Source of the DNA: Lithobates sylvaticus
Taxonomy: Eukaryota; Chordata; Amphibia; Anura; Ranidae
DNA length: 64,000 nucleotides
Direction: 5' to 3'
Assembly (NCBI GenBank): GCA_028564925.1
Contig: CM053029.1
Coordinates: 288,465,057 to 288,529,056, forward strand
Shown here: positions 55,591 to 64,000 of the stretch, one piece after another
Layout of the letters: the number at the start of each line of letters is the position of its first letter
How positions within the stretch are numbered: the stretch's first letter is position 1
Position numbers and translations under genes: made by a program
Notes under the pieces: model-generated
What the model saw: only the letters and a program-made list of their open reading frames with translations
Told to the model about the DNA's origin: nothing
Databases searched by the model: none

Positions 55591-57009
55591 GGAACCGAGA
55601 CAAAGAACCAGCCACTGTATTTTCTACCCCCGGAATGTGCACAGCATATAAAAACACCTTCAAATGCAAACAGCGCAAAACTAATTGTCGCATCAACCGA
55701 ACGACCGGTACTGACGCCGACATACTAATTATAACCTGGACTACCCCATTTTATCGCAGTTCAAGCGTAATTTCAAATTCTTGCAAGACTGTACCCATAG
55801 CTCTATGGCGAGCACCACCGGGAACATCTCCAGCAGTACCAGATTTTTAAGAAATCCAGGGCTCCGCACTCCGTTGACCCTGAACGTACGCCCCATAACC
55901 TATGGATCCCGCGGCGTCAGTGACCAATTCCACGTCAAAATTGCTGACTGGACCCGATATCCACACCCACCTGCCATTAAACTCACCCAAGAACTGATGC
56001 CAAACCTGCAGGTCATCCCTATGTTCCTTATTCAATCTAATGTAATGCGTGGGGCTTTTACCCCCCCCCCCCCCGTGGAGGATGACATTCGCCTACAAAA
56101 ATCCTCCCCATAGGAATGATCCGACATGCAAAATTGAACTTGCCTAACAAAGACTGTAACGTCCGCAATTGAACTTACTTACGCCCATGTATCTCCCTGA
56201 TCTCTTTTTGTAGGTCCCTGAGCTTTTCTTCGGGCAACCTGCATTCCATAGCCATGGAATCTATCACTATCCCTAAAAAACTCAGCTCTGTTCACGGGCC
56301 CTCCGTTTTATTGGCTGCCAATGGCACCCGAAACCTCTCCGCAATGTGCTGCAACGTGGACAACAGTATCGCACACACATTGGAAGCAGGAGGGCCTACG
56401 CAGAGAAAATCATCCAAATAATGGATGACGGAACCAATGTCTGTCACATCCCTAACAACCCATTCTAAAAATTTAACTAAACGCCTCAAACATGGCGCCC
56501 GAGATGGAACACCCCATTGGTAAACCCTATCCACATAAAATTGGTCTTGCCAACAACAACCTAACAAATGAAAACTCTCCGGGTGAACTGGCAAAAGTCT
56601 AAACGCCGACTCCACATCTGATTTTGCCATTAACGCCCCTTTCCCATAACGGCGCACCCATCTGACCGCGGCATCGAAAGATGTATACGATACCGTACAG
56701 GCCTCCGGATCAATAAAGTCATTTACCGAACCCCCTTTAGGAAACGATAAATGGTGTATCAACCGAAATGTATTCGGTTCCTTCTTCGGGACCACCCCCA
56801 GCGGCGACACAACCAGGTTCGCCAATGGTTTGTCCCTAAATGGCCCCACCATACGACCCCAAAACCACTTCCTTGGTCAATTTCTCGGACACTACGTCCG
56901 GATGCTGCATTTTTTGGCGAGAGGGGGAATAACCTTCAAGGTGCACGGAATCCTAAAACCCTCCTGAAAACCCACACTAATCAACCTCGCCGCCTCCCTA
57001 TCACGATAT
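55475..57009 (-). pseudogene. Ngaro-like reverse transcriptase and RNase H (fossil)
   Basis: The reverse transcriptase is clearest at 56292-56852, with VVPKKEPNTFRLIHHLSFPK, LMAKSDVESAFRLLPVHPES and the catalytic string HYLDDFL. The RNase H region is at about 55475-56035 (ELVTDAAGSIGYGAYVQG and HIPGVENTVAGSLSR). The polymerase copies the element RNA into DNA in intact relatives. Broken in several places; part of a fossil element. Confidence 0.82.
56061..56074. repeat. C14 homopolymer
   Basis: Fourteen cytosines within the Ngaro fossil; prone to length error. Confidence 0.93.
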
Positions 57010-57825
57010 CTATTTAGAAAAGGCTGCATCCTTACCCACATCACCGGAGTCGTCCCTCTTGTTACCAGGCTCTCCGGTGTGCTTCCCCTTCTTAAAACAC
57101 CTGGCATACGTATGGGCTCCCCCGCAACCTGAACATTCATGTTTGAACTTACATGTGTTTCCAAACTTGCAGGATCCCTCGTTGTACTGATAGCATACTC
57201 CCCATTTTCTTCCGGCCGGTGATCCCGAGGAGTGGCTACCTCCGGCCCCCCCTTGAAATGGCTGCGCCGGAGCTTTTTCCGACGCCATGAGCCTCATCCA
57301 CAGACTGATGTCCTTGTGATCCCATCTTAACGCCGGGCGTACCGCCCTGCACTGCCTAAACTGCTCATCATAACGCAGCCATGCTGTACCCCCATACACC
57401 CTGTACGCTTCACCAATGGCGTCCATGTAACAGAATAACGCCGAGCAATGCTCAGGGTTCTTCTCTTCTATTACCCCCGCCAGAATGGCGAACGCCTGCA
57501 ACCAATTTGTGAACGTCCTCGGAATCAAGCGATACCGCCTCTTCTCCTCGTCGTCCTTTTTCGTGTTGTCCGGTTTCACCCTATCCAAATTAAATTTTTC
57601 TAACGGTAATAGGGAGAAAATCTCTACATACTCCCCTTTCCAAAATTTTTCCCTCACTTCCTGCTTAAGATGCGCTCCCAAGGGGCCCTTAAAGCATACA
57701 TATACTTCACATTTTGCCGCATCCGTCATCCTCACAATGTCTGATCTCACCACCTGTTCCGACGAGCCCTTCTCTGACGTACTTACCATCTCCACCTCAC
57801 CACCCACCGGAAGCGATGCATCCAA
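57010..57825 (-). CDS. Ngaro-like gag-type ORF with CCCH zinc finger (fossil element)
   Basis: Open frame of 271 residues. The middle (about residues 30-170) resembles the gag-like helical domain of such elements (FWKGEYVEIFSLLPLEKFNL, NWLQAFAILAGVIEEKNPEH). The end carries a CCCH-type zinc finger, CYQYNEGSCKFGNTCKFKH, followed by CSGCGGAHTYARC. This pairing is found in gag-like proteins of Ngaro/DIRS-type elements and probably binds element RNA. An upstream piece in another frame reaches 57977. Part of a fossil element. Confidence 0.75.
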   Translation of the reverse strand: MDASLPVGGEVEMVSTSEKGSSEQVVRSDIVRMTDAAKCEVYVCFKGPLGAHLKQEVREKFWKGEYVEIFSLLPLEKFNLDRVKPDNTKKDDEEKRRYRLIPRTFTNWLQAFAILAGVIEEKNPEHCSALFCYMDAIGEAYRVYGGTAWLRYDEQFRQCRAVRPALRWDHKDISLWMRLMASEKAPAQPFQGGAGGSHSSGSPAGRKWGVCYQYNEGSCKFGNTCKFKHECSGCGGAHTYARCFKKGKHTGEPGNKRDDSGDVGKDAAFSK

Positions 57826-57993
57826 CGCAGCTGTTGTGACGAAGTACCTCCTACGTTACCAGGCCCTTGCTCAAACCTACCCACTAATGCCCGCAGGCCG
57901 TCTAGCAATTCTTGTACCTGTCCCCCAGACCCCGATGCGGTTTCACTCCTAACCCGCGGTTGGTCACTGACTGCCACCCGCGGAGCGGAGGAG

Positions 57994-59244
57994 CTACCCC
58001 CTCCCCCCCACAGGCACCATCCCCAATAAGCTTTTCAATGCCGCAGTAAAAGAACTATTATCATATGACTTACTGGGCCGTCTGGGCACCGCCTCCGCCA
58101 CTGATGACCTGACCTCCGCCATTACTGCCGGGACCGTGGGCTCTTCTTCGTCCGACAATTCACCCTCCGATCTGCTCACATCTCCCTGCTGCGACAAAAC
58201 TGGCCGCCCTTCCGGGGAGGGACTTCTAGAATACGATCGACTCCGTCCGCGCGCTGCCACCAATGATGTCCCCCTCCCGACCTCCCCGCTCCCCTGGCCC
58301 CCCAAGTCCCGTGCAGCTGGGCCGTACCCAGCACCGCTCCTGCCATGCGATCCCCGTCCAGCACCACCTGGTGGCGTCAGCCTACCCCTTGCGGTGTTTG
58401 CCCCCCTGACTGCTCGTCTTACTGTCGCCGCCGACATGGTGATCCTTCTGTCCTTTCCCCTAGGCTCGTGCAGAGCTGCTGGGGGTACTGCGGGCATACT
58501 CCTCCGGGGCATAGCAACCCCCCTCTTGGCCGTGCCTGATTTGTAAGCCGGCTTCCCTCCCGTCTGCTCGTGCAGAGCTGCTGGGGGGGGAAACGCTGTG
58601 GAAGGGCCTGCTGAGCCATCCCTCCTGCTGTCCCCGCTAGCTCCAGCCCGCTGTGGCTCTCGTTCCACCCGGGTACCCCCCTGCTCGTTAAGAGCTGCAG
58701 GGGCTGTTGTACCCAGGGATCCTCTGCTAACCGACCTAGGGAATGCTGTAGAAGGGCCTGCAGAGCCATCCATCCTTCTGTCCCTGCTAGCTCCAGCCCG
58801 CTGTGACTTCCGCTCCCCCCGATCACCCCCCCGCTCGTTCAGAGCTGCAGGGGCTGCTGTACTAAGGGAATCTCTGCCACCAAACCCCGGGGATACTGTT
58901 GGGCCTTGCAGGCCTGTGGCCCCGCCCCCCGCATGGCGCCCACGGCGTGTGCTTCGCCTGGGCCCACCGGCTGGTGGAGATAACTGTTCCCCCCTAGGGC
59001 TCCTAGCAATCCGGGATGGGCCTGCACTTGGGGTAGGGGAGTATCTAGCAGGCGGACTAGAGATCCGGCCGCGTGTTTTCTTACCGCCGTCCACCGGCTG
59101 CTGTTGTGCCTCCATGGACTGTCCCTGTAAGCCCCGCTCCTTGCGCTCGGCCAGCAATGCCCCTGCCTGGTCCCTTAGCCAGTCCGGTCCGTTCTCCTCC
59201 GCCGCCGCCCGCAGCCGGTCTATTAGGTCACGCGCATCCGCCAT
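57994..59244 (-). CDS. Ngaro-like first ORF, low-complexity protein (fossil element)
   Basis: Open frame of 416 residues beginning MADARDLIDRLRAAAEENGP. The N-terminal 50 residues look helical; the rest is rich in Arg, Pro, Gly and Ser and includes two internal repeats of about 70 residues sharing TAAPAALNE and AGPSTAFP. Likely an RNA-binding gag-like protein, by position and composition only. The start is next to the likely promoter end of the element. The frame looks whole. Part of a fossil element. Confidence 0.65.
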   Translation of the reverse strand: MADARDLIDRLRAAAEENGPDWLRDQAGALLAERKERGLQGQSMEAQQQPVDGGKKTRGRISSPPARYSPTPSAGPSRIARSPRGEQLSPPAGGPRRSTRRGRHAGGGATGLQGPTVSPGFGGRDSLSTAAPAALNERGGDRGERKSQRAGASRDRRMDGSAGPSTAFPRSVSRGSLGTTAPAALNEQGGTRVEREPQRAGASGDSRRDGSAGPSTAFPPPAALHEQTGGKPAYKSGTAKRGVAMPRRSMPAVPPAALHEPRGKDRRITMSAATVRRAVRGANTARGRLTPPGGAGRGSHGRSGAGYGPAARDLGGQGSGEVGRGTSLVAARGRSRSYSRSPSPEGRPVLSQQGDVSRSEGELSDEEEPTVPAVMAEVRSSVAEAVPRRPSKSYDNSSFTAALKSLLGMVPVGGRG

Positions 59245-59722
59245 TTTCTTGCAATAGAAAGAGAGGAGCAGTGAGAAAACTGACTCCTCTCGTGTTTCCT
59301 ACTAATTGCATGACTCCGCTAAGCCACGCCCCCTTCTTGTATTGCCGCTCCCCCTGTTCTGATTGGTCTAGCCCGCTAGGCCACTCCCACCTCTCACTCT
59401 TGGTGTGTAACTATGCACACCGTCATGCCCGGCCCTCCCCTACATTCCCTGCTGTCCATTCGGTCCGGCCCTCTCTTGATCACTCCCAGAGCAGTACAGT
59501 GTCACTATGTTTACACTGCACAGCTCTGATGACAGTATGAACAAAAATTGGAAAAATAATCAAATATAAATTGTAAAAACAATGACATTTTTAAAAGACT
59601 CACTATGCCCTTCAGAAAATACCTTGGAGTGTTTGTTTTCCAAAATGGGATCATTGTGTGGGTGTTTCCACTTTCTGGTGCGCCAGGATCTCCAAAATGT
59701 GATAGGTAGTCAGGAAACTATC

Positions 59723-60290
59723 CCCTTTGCCGACCGACTCACGCCGATATACGTCAGCAGAAGGGCACGTACAGGCATATTAACGTACCTGTACGTTGCC
59801 CTTTAAGATGCGGCATTGTGGGCGCGTGCGTGCTGCGAGCTCTGTGTGTGACCGTGGGTCCCGCGGACTCGATGTCTGCTGGGATACCCACGATTGTCTC
59901 ATGGAGAGGAAGAACGGGGAAATGCTGATGTAAACAAGCATTTCCCCATTCTTCTTAGTGACAGGACACTGATCACCGCACCCTGTGATCGGAAGCGGTG
60001 GTCAGTTTTTCTTGTCACACATAGCCCACCCCCCTACAGTTAGAACACATCCCTAGGACACACTTAACCGCTGCTGCGCCCCCTACTGGTTACCCCTTCA
60101 CTGCCAGTCACATTTACACAGTAATTAGTGCAGTTTTATTCACACTGATCGCTGTATAAATGTGAATGGTCCCAAAATAGCACCAAAAGTGTCTGATCTG
60201 TCCGCCATAATGTCGCAGTCATGATAAAAATTTGCAGATCGCCGCCATTACTAGTAAAAAAAATAATAATAATAAAAATAGTTTTTTATT
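59723..60290 (+). mobile_element. TTAA-type nonautonomous element, variant 1, left part
   Basis: Starts near TGCCGACCGACTCACGCCG and runs through ATATACGTCAGCAGAAGGGC, ACCGCTGCTGCGCCCCC, ATCGCTGTATAAATGTGAAT, CCGCCATAATGTCGCAGTC and GATCGCCGCCATTACTAGTA, the inverted version of the 31155-31752 copy. A hairpin GAGAGGAAGAACGGGGAAAT ... ATTTCCCCATTCTTCTTAG lies inside (59900-59960). Truncated at the right. A different repeat fragment (GTTTGTTTTCCAAAATGGGA) precedes it at 59590-59700. Confidence 0.78.
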
Positions 60291-61270
60291 CTCCTCTGGC
60301 CATCCTATGAGGCTGCATGATCCCTGACCCTCTGTCTTGACATTGCTGATTTTACTGTTGTGGGTTTAGTAACACTCTAAATTAATACTCAGTCTCAGTT
60401 TTTGACCATAGTTGTACTTCAATGTTCACTGCAGCAGGACTACAGATACATTTTTTAGCCAGCACAAGAAAAGTTATTTTGCTGCTCTTTTTACATATGG
60501 CATTGCGCATATACATAAAAACATAATGCATTGTTATAATTTATTGCAAAGCTTTTGAAGGACCTGTAATTTACAAGCAACAGAGTTAGCAACAGCGTTA
60601 CAAGCAACTAGTGTTAAAATCAAACACGAGGTGACGGAGGAGTTTATAATAATAAAATGCTTTGAATTTATACATTGCTTCTTTATGAACAAAAAATACT
60701 TTCCAGAGTTATATACAGTATATCACCACAACCGCTTCACAAATCACATTTTTATATTTGTTTAACGCAATAAACTCATCATCATCTATTTATAGAAATC
60801 TCTTCCTATTAAAAAAAATAAATGTACAATAAATAAATCAGTATTGAAATATGTTCTAGTTCCTAGTCTTTTAGTGTCATTTGTCTCTGTTAAATCGTAC
60901 ACCTTGGCATTCAAAATTATCCCATAAAGTATTTTGGATCTGGGGAATTTTCTGTATTGAAAAATACCCCAGAGGAAACCCTTCTATTAAAGTCATAGTC
61001 AAAATCAACTTTTCAGTGGAAGGGCAATATATCTTTTCCAAAGCTATTATAGATGCTGGCTGACCTAAATGGAAGAAAAAATATATAAATGCATTCTTTG
61101 TATAGTGTGGCTACCAGCAATAACTAGGACATGTTTAAGTTTTTTTTCACTCTGTATTTGAAATACAAATCATAAAAAAAGTCAGTTAGTGAGTTTGTAA
61201 ATATTTCACATAAATGCACATAAGTCTAAGGACTTACACTAAGTATTTACACTATGTTTAAAGTATCAGA
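60291..61270. other. No gene seen; likely unique DNA
   Basis: AT-rich DNA with no repeat ends or coding motifs. Another candidate anchor of host sequence. Confidence 0.42.
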
Positions 61271-61274
61271 AAAA

Positions 61275-62235
61275 TGTCTAGCACACCCCCTAAGGAGCCG
61301 CAAGTAGAAAGGGATCCCCCACCCTGCATAGCCAGGCACACCATATTTTTACAGGCAAGGAACCATCCAGTGCTTTGTTTTGTATTTTTATTAGGGGGTT
61401 AAACTTGGATAGGGAGAAGGGTAATATGGGATGCCCACTTGACTTTAGTAGAACTTTCAGGGACAAACTTCTACTGTACAGCTATTTATACGCTAACAAC
61501 TCCCAGGACCCGCTGGCACTATTGGATAGGTAGCAAATGGCATTTACAGACAGGGACCATGGGCCTCTTGTTTGTGTAATTCCTAGTGCCCAGCTGTCCT
61601 TCTGTGGCTAGTGATCCCAGCACCACCTCTTCAGGCACTACCAGCCCACCTGGCAGCAGATGCCCCTTTCTGCACCCCTCTTGGCTAAACTTCCACAGCC
61701 CTCCCAGACTGACTCTGCATCCATCTCAGACTGGTCTCATCCAGTCTTCTTAAGCTGCCTCTCAGTCCTCCCCGACTTGACTGTAACACTCACCAGCCCA
61801 CCTGGCTGTCTTCCTCTCCGGAGATTTACTTGGCAGTGGTCTCCTCCTGCTGTCCTTCTTCTGCTCCCCTGCCTTTGGTCAGGGCACCCCGTGTAGCGTA
61901 AAGAGGGTCCCTTCTGCACCCGAGCTCCCAGACCTGAGGTCACCCCCCAGACTAGGGGGTTACCCTCATGGGTCTCTAACAGCTTCCTAACACTCCATCT
62001 CCAGCTTCCACCCGAACTCCACTGCCCCAGCTGGGCTGGCGCTGAGTATTTGAGGGGGCCTGCCCCCTGCCTACCCATCTGTTGGGGATTGGTAGGGGCC
62101 TCAGAATACAGACAGCTCCTCCTCACCTCCACTCCCATTCTTCTGGAAGTTTCCAGCAAGTTCCAGAAGTAGGGGGAGGTCTCAGAAGTGCTGCCTGATA
62201 AGTCATTCCAGCCCTCCCTGAGTCTCTGGCCCAGA
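61275..62235. other. GC-rich unassigned block, possibly an old LTR or repeat
   Basis: A marked change to GC-rich, pyrimidine-rich sequence (CACCTCTTCAGGCACTACCA, CCTCTCCGGAGATTTACTTG) between two AT-rich stretches. It begins TGTCTAGCACACC. I could not find a matching terminal pair or duplication, so an LTR origin is only a guess. The open frames at 61660-61896 (plus) and 61737-62159 (minus) overlap and show no domain. Confidence 0.35.
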
Positions 62236-62744
62236 CCCAGATAAAAAACAAAACAAAAAATGCAGGCTTATATAATCAATATCAGTATATAATCAAATAA
62301 AACATAAACATGCCCAACATTTATAATAACTAATCAACTAATAGTTGTCCTATCAACTATTTCTTGATGTAGTTTAGCAAGTGAAAACTGGGCAGGGTTG
62401 ACATCACTCATTCTAGGAAAATGCCATATGTTGTCAACTACTAGTAAAATGTAGGAAATTAATGCATTTCTCTCATTGCAGGGTCTTTAAACACCTCCTG
62501 CCCAACCATTGCATATAAACAGCTGGGCAGTTGCTTCAGACAGAGTGGATCACAGACTGGGGTACAGATTCAATGAAATTGCAACCAACCACAGCAATCT
62601 CACTTGTAAATAAATGCATGTTGCAGCCTCTACTCTGTGAAACGACTGATTGTCACTGTAGTAAACACTCGGTGTGTAAAAGAAAATGATCTCAGTATGC
62701 CTGCAACCAGTCAATGTCTCTGATCATTAGTCACAACAGTACAG
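62236..62744. other. No gene seen
   Basis: AT-rich DNA leading into a minisatellite; no motif seen. Confidence 0.4.
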
Positions 62745-63150
62745 TGTCATCACACCAGTGCAGCTAGTCACAGTGCCCCCGGATCACCACCACACCAGTC
62801 ATAGTGCTGCCAGATCAGTGTAGCCAAAAACAGTGTTCCTGGTTGCCACCACACCATAACAGTGCAGCCAGAAACAGTGTTCCTGATCATTGCCCCACCA
62901 GTTCCAGTGTCCCAAGACCAATGTAAGCCAGTAAAAATGCTCTGATCACAGCCACCCCAGTCCCAGCATTACTAGACCAGTGTAAGCCAGCAACAGTGTT
63001 CCTAAACTCTACCACACCAGTGCTAGTGTCACCAGACCAGTGAAAGGCAGCAACAGTGTTTCGGATCACCTCCACATCCGTACAGTGTGAGAAGACCAAC
63101 ATAAGTCAGGAACAGTGTTCCTGATTACTGCCACACCAGTCTACTGCCAC
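62745..63150. repeat. About 60-base minisatellite (AACAGTGTTCCTGAT units)
   Basis: About six to seven degenerate units, each with AACAGTGTTCCTGAT, CCACACCAGT and AGACCAGTGTAAGCCAG. The AACAGTG words start near 62828, 62868, 62990, 63049 and 63108, giving spacings near 60 after an early shorter unit. It adjoins a variant 2 TTAA-element fragment and is probably part of that larger element. Confidence 0.85.
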
Positions 63151-63365
63151 ACCGCCGGGACGGGGCATGTTAATTTTTATTTTTTCTTATTTATTTTACT
63201 TTTTATTTTTACACTGCTCTTTTAAAAAAAAATGGTGTCACTTGTATTCCTATTGCAAGGAATGTAAACATCCCTTGTAATAGAAAAAAGCATGGCAGGA
63301 CCTCCTAAATATGGGGTCTGGGGTCAAAAAGACCTCAGATCTCATATTTACACTAAAATTAATTA
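63151..63365. mobile_element. TTAA-type element, variant 2, fragment
   Basis: CCTATTGCAAGGAATGTAAA, CATCCCTTGTAATAGAAAAA and GGTCTGGGGTCAAAAAGACC match 23425-23520 and 53025-53115. The remainder of the element lies to the right in altered form. Confidence 0.8.
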
Positions 63366-63382
63366 AAAATATTATTTTTTTT

Positions 63383-63895
63383 TAGGAATTTTAAGCCTTT
63401 TTTTTTTTTTCTTAGGGGGAAACACCACTTTAAGTGCACTGTGTTCGGACGCCGGACACAGTCCGACGCCGGACACAGTGCCCTTATGGGAAGCGCCACG
63501 TCTATGCGATCACGAGATTGCAGACGTGGCACTGCATTTGCGGGTGTTTGCATTTAATGGGACACACGTGACAGGTCCCAGATGACTGGGGAGCCCTTTC
63601 TGCACTGAGGGGAAGGGATGTCACCAGCCAAGGCTACGCAGGAGGCAGACTACGAGGCACCCCCTAGCAGCAGGCATTTAGAGGTATGTAAAAAAACATT
63701 TTTCCAATTATTTATTTAAATTTTTTTTTAGGAATTTTAAGCCTTTTTTTTTTTTCTTAGGGGGAAACACTACTTTAAGTGCACTGTGTTCCGACGCCGG
63801 ACACAGTGCCCTTATAGGAAGCGCCACGTCTATGCGATCACGAGATTGCAGACGTGGCGCTGCATTTGCGGGCGTTTGTATTTAATGGGACACAG
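63383..63895. repeat. Direct duplication of a 170-base unit, about 346 bases apart
   Basis: GGAATTTTAAGCC through GGGGGAAACACCACTTTAAG, ACGCCGGACACAGTGCCCTT, GCGCCACGTCTATGCGATCA and GAGATTGCAGACGTGGC occurs at 63385-63556 and again at 63731-63890 with few differences. The first copy has an extra GACGCCGGACACAGT unit. The repeat extends to the window edge as a second minisatellite. Confidence 0.9.
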
Positions 63896-64000
63896 GCAGC
63901 ATTTGGGGGGGGGCACAGGCTGCATTTAATGGGACACAGGCAGGCTACATTGGGGGGGCACAGGCTGCATTTTGGGGGGGGGGGGCACAGGCTGCATTTA
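63889..64000. repeat. GGGCACAGGCTGCATTT minisatellite with G runs
   Basis: Units of GGCACAGGCTGCATTT with GGGACACAGGCAG variants and G runs of 7 to 14 reach the end of the window. The G runs could form quadruplexes. The array continues outside the window. Confidence 0.85.

Larger units (their letters stand above)
53736..59400 (-). mobile_element. Ngaro-like tyrosine-recombinase retroelement (fossil)
   Basis: A minus-strand retroelement of about 5.6 kb. From right to left the parts are a Pro/Arg-rich ORF (59244-57994), a gag-like ORF with a CCCH zinc finger (57825-57010), reverse transcriptase, RNase H, tyrosine recombinase and an SGNH-hydrolase-like region. This order, with the hydrolase last, is known from Ngaro elements of fish and amphibians. 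The first two ORFs are long and open; later parts are broken, about ten interruptions in all. Exact ends are not resolved because I could not identify the split direct repeats that Ngaro elements use. It is inactive, but the long early ORFs suggest it is younger than the DIRS fossil. Confidence 0.8.

Noticed and set aside
58136-59257. Long plus-strand frames (136 and 219 residues) opposite the Ngaro-like first ORF
   Set aside because: They are antisense shadows of a GC-rich coding strand.
61275-62235. A solo LTR with TG...CA ends
   Set aside because: The start TGTCTAGC has no matching inverted end and no target duplication was found, so only a GC-rich block is reported.
62745-63150. Regular repeats suggestive of a CRISPR-like array
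   Set aside because: Units are degenerate along their whole length, with no conserved repeat separated by unique spacers, and the context is a vertebrate mobile element.

Overview
This window looks like gene-poor, intergenic or intronic DNA from a frog, most likely a true frog (Ranidae). I infer this from the mobile elements: several L1/Tx1-group LINEs, a CR1-group LINE with the (CTATGTAA)-like tail seen in frogs, two tyrosine-recombinase retroelements (one DIRS-like, one Ngaro-like), Tc1, hAT and Harbinger-like DNA elements, and several families of TTAA-flanked or hairpin MITEs that I remember as very common in ranid sequence. I found no host protein-coding exon, tRNA, rRNA, CRISPR array or bacterial-type feature.

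Layout: 1-2012 is the 3' part of an L1-type LINE, joined to a CR1-group 3' end (2013-3040). 3.0-10 kb holds MITEs, TTAA-element fragments and unassigned DNA, including a TTAA element nested in a palindromic MITE (5334-6606). 10.0-15.0 kb is a row of three related Harbinger-like MITEs; the first is split by an internally deleted L1 (10404-13873) with a 19-bp target duplication. 17.0-20.4 kb looks like a solo LTR split by a 2-kb hAT-type element with an 8-bp target duplication. 20.5-24.6 kb is a run of MITEs with another clean TTAA-element nest. 25.4-31.0 kb is a DIRS-like fossil on the minus strand. 32.4-38.6 kb is a full-length but decayed L1. 39.1-41.9 kb is more MITEs. 41.96-49.84 kb is a Tc1 element holding a MITE, which holds an L1, which holds a second copy of the same MITE family. 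50.4-53.4 kb is a T2-like MITE followed by two TTAA elements end to end, one carrying a minisatellite and an unknown 640-bp insert. 53.7-59.4 kb is a Ngaro-like fossil on the minus strand with an SGNH-hydrolase-like region. 59.7-64 kb is TTAA-element debris, a possible promoter- or LTR-like GC-rich block, and minisatellites.

The elements do not work together as a system. Their value is as a nested record: several insertions keep exact target duplications, so their order can be read directly. Intact L1 machinery is absent, so none of the LINE copies here looks active. I did not find a convincing new biological system. The most interesting items are the four-layer nest at 42-50 kb, the SGNH-hydrolase-like part of the Ngaro fossil, the ORF1-to-ORF2 deleted L1 and the unassigned insert at 51.7 kb.
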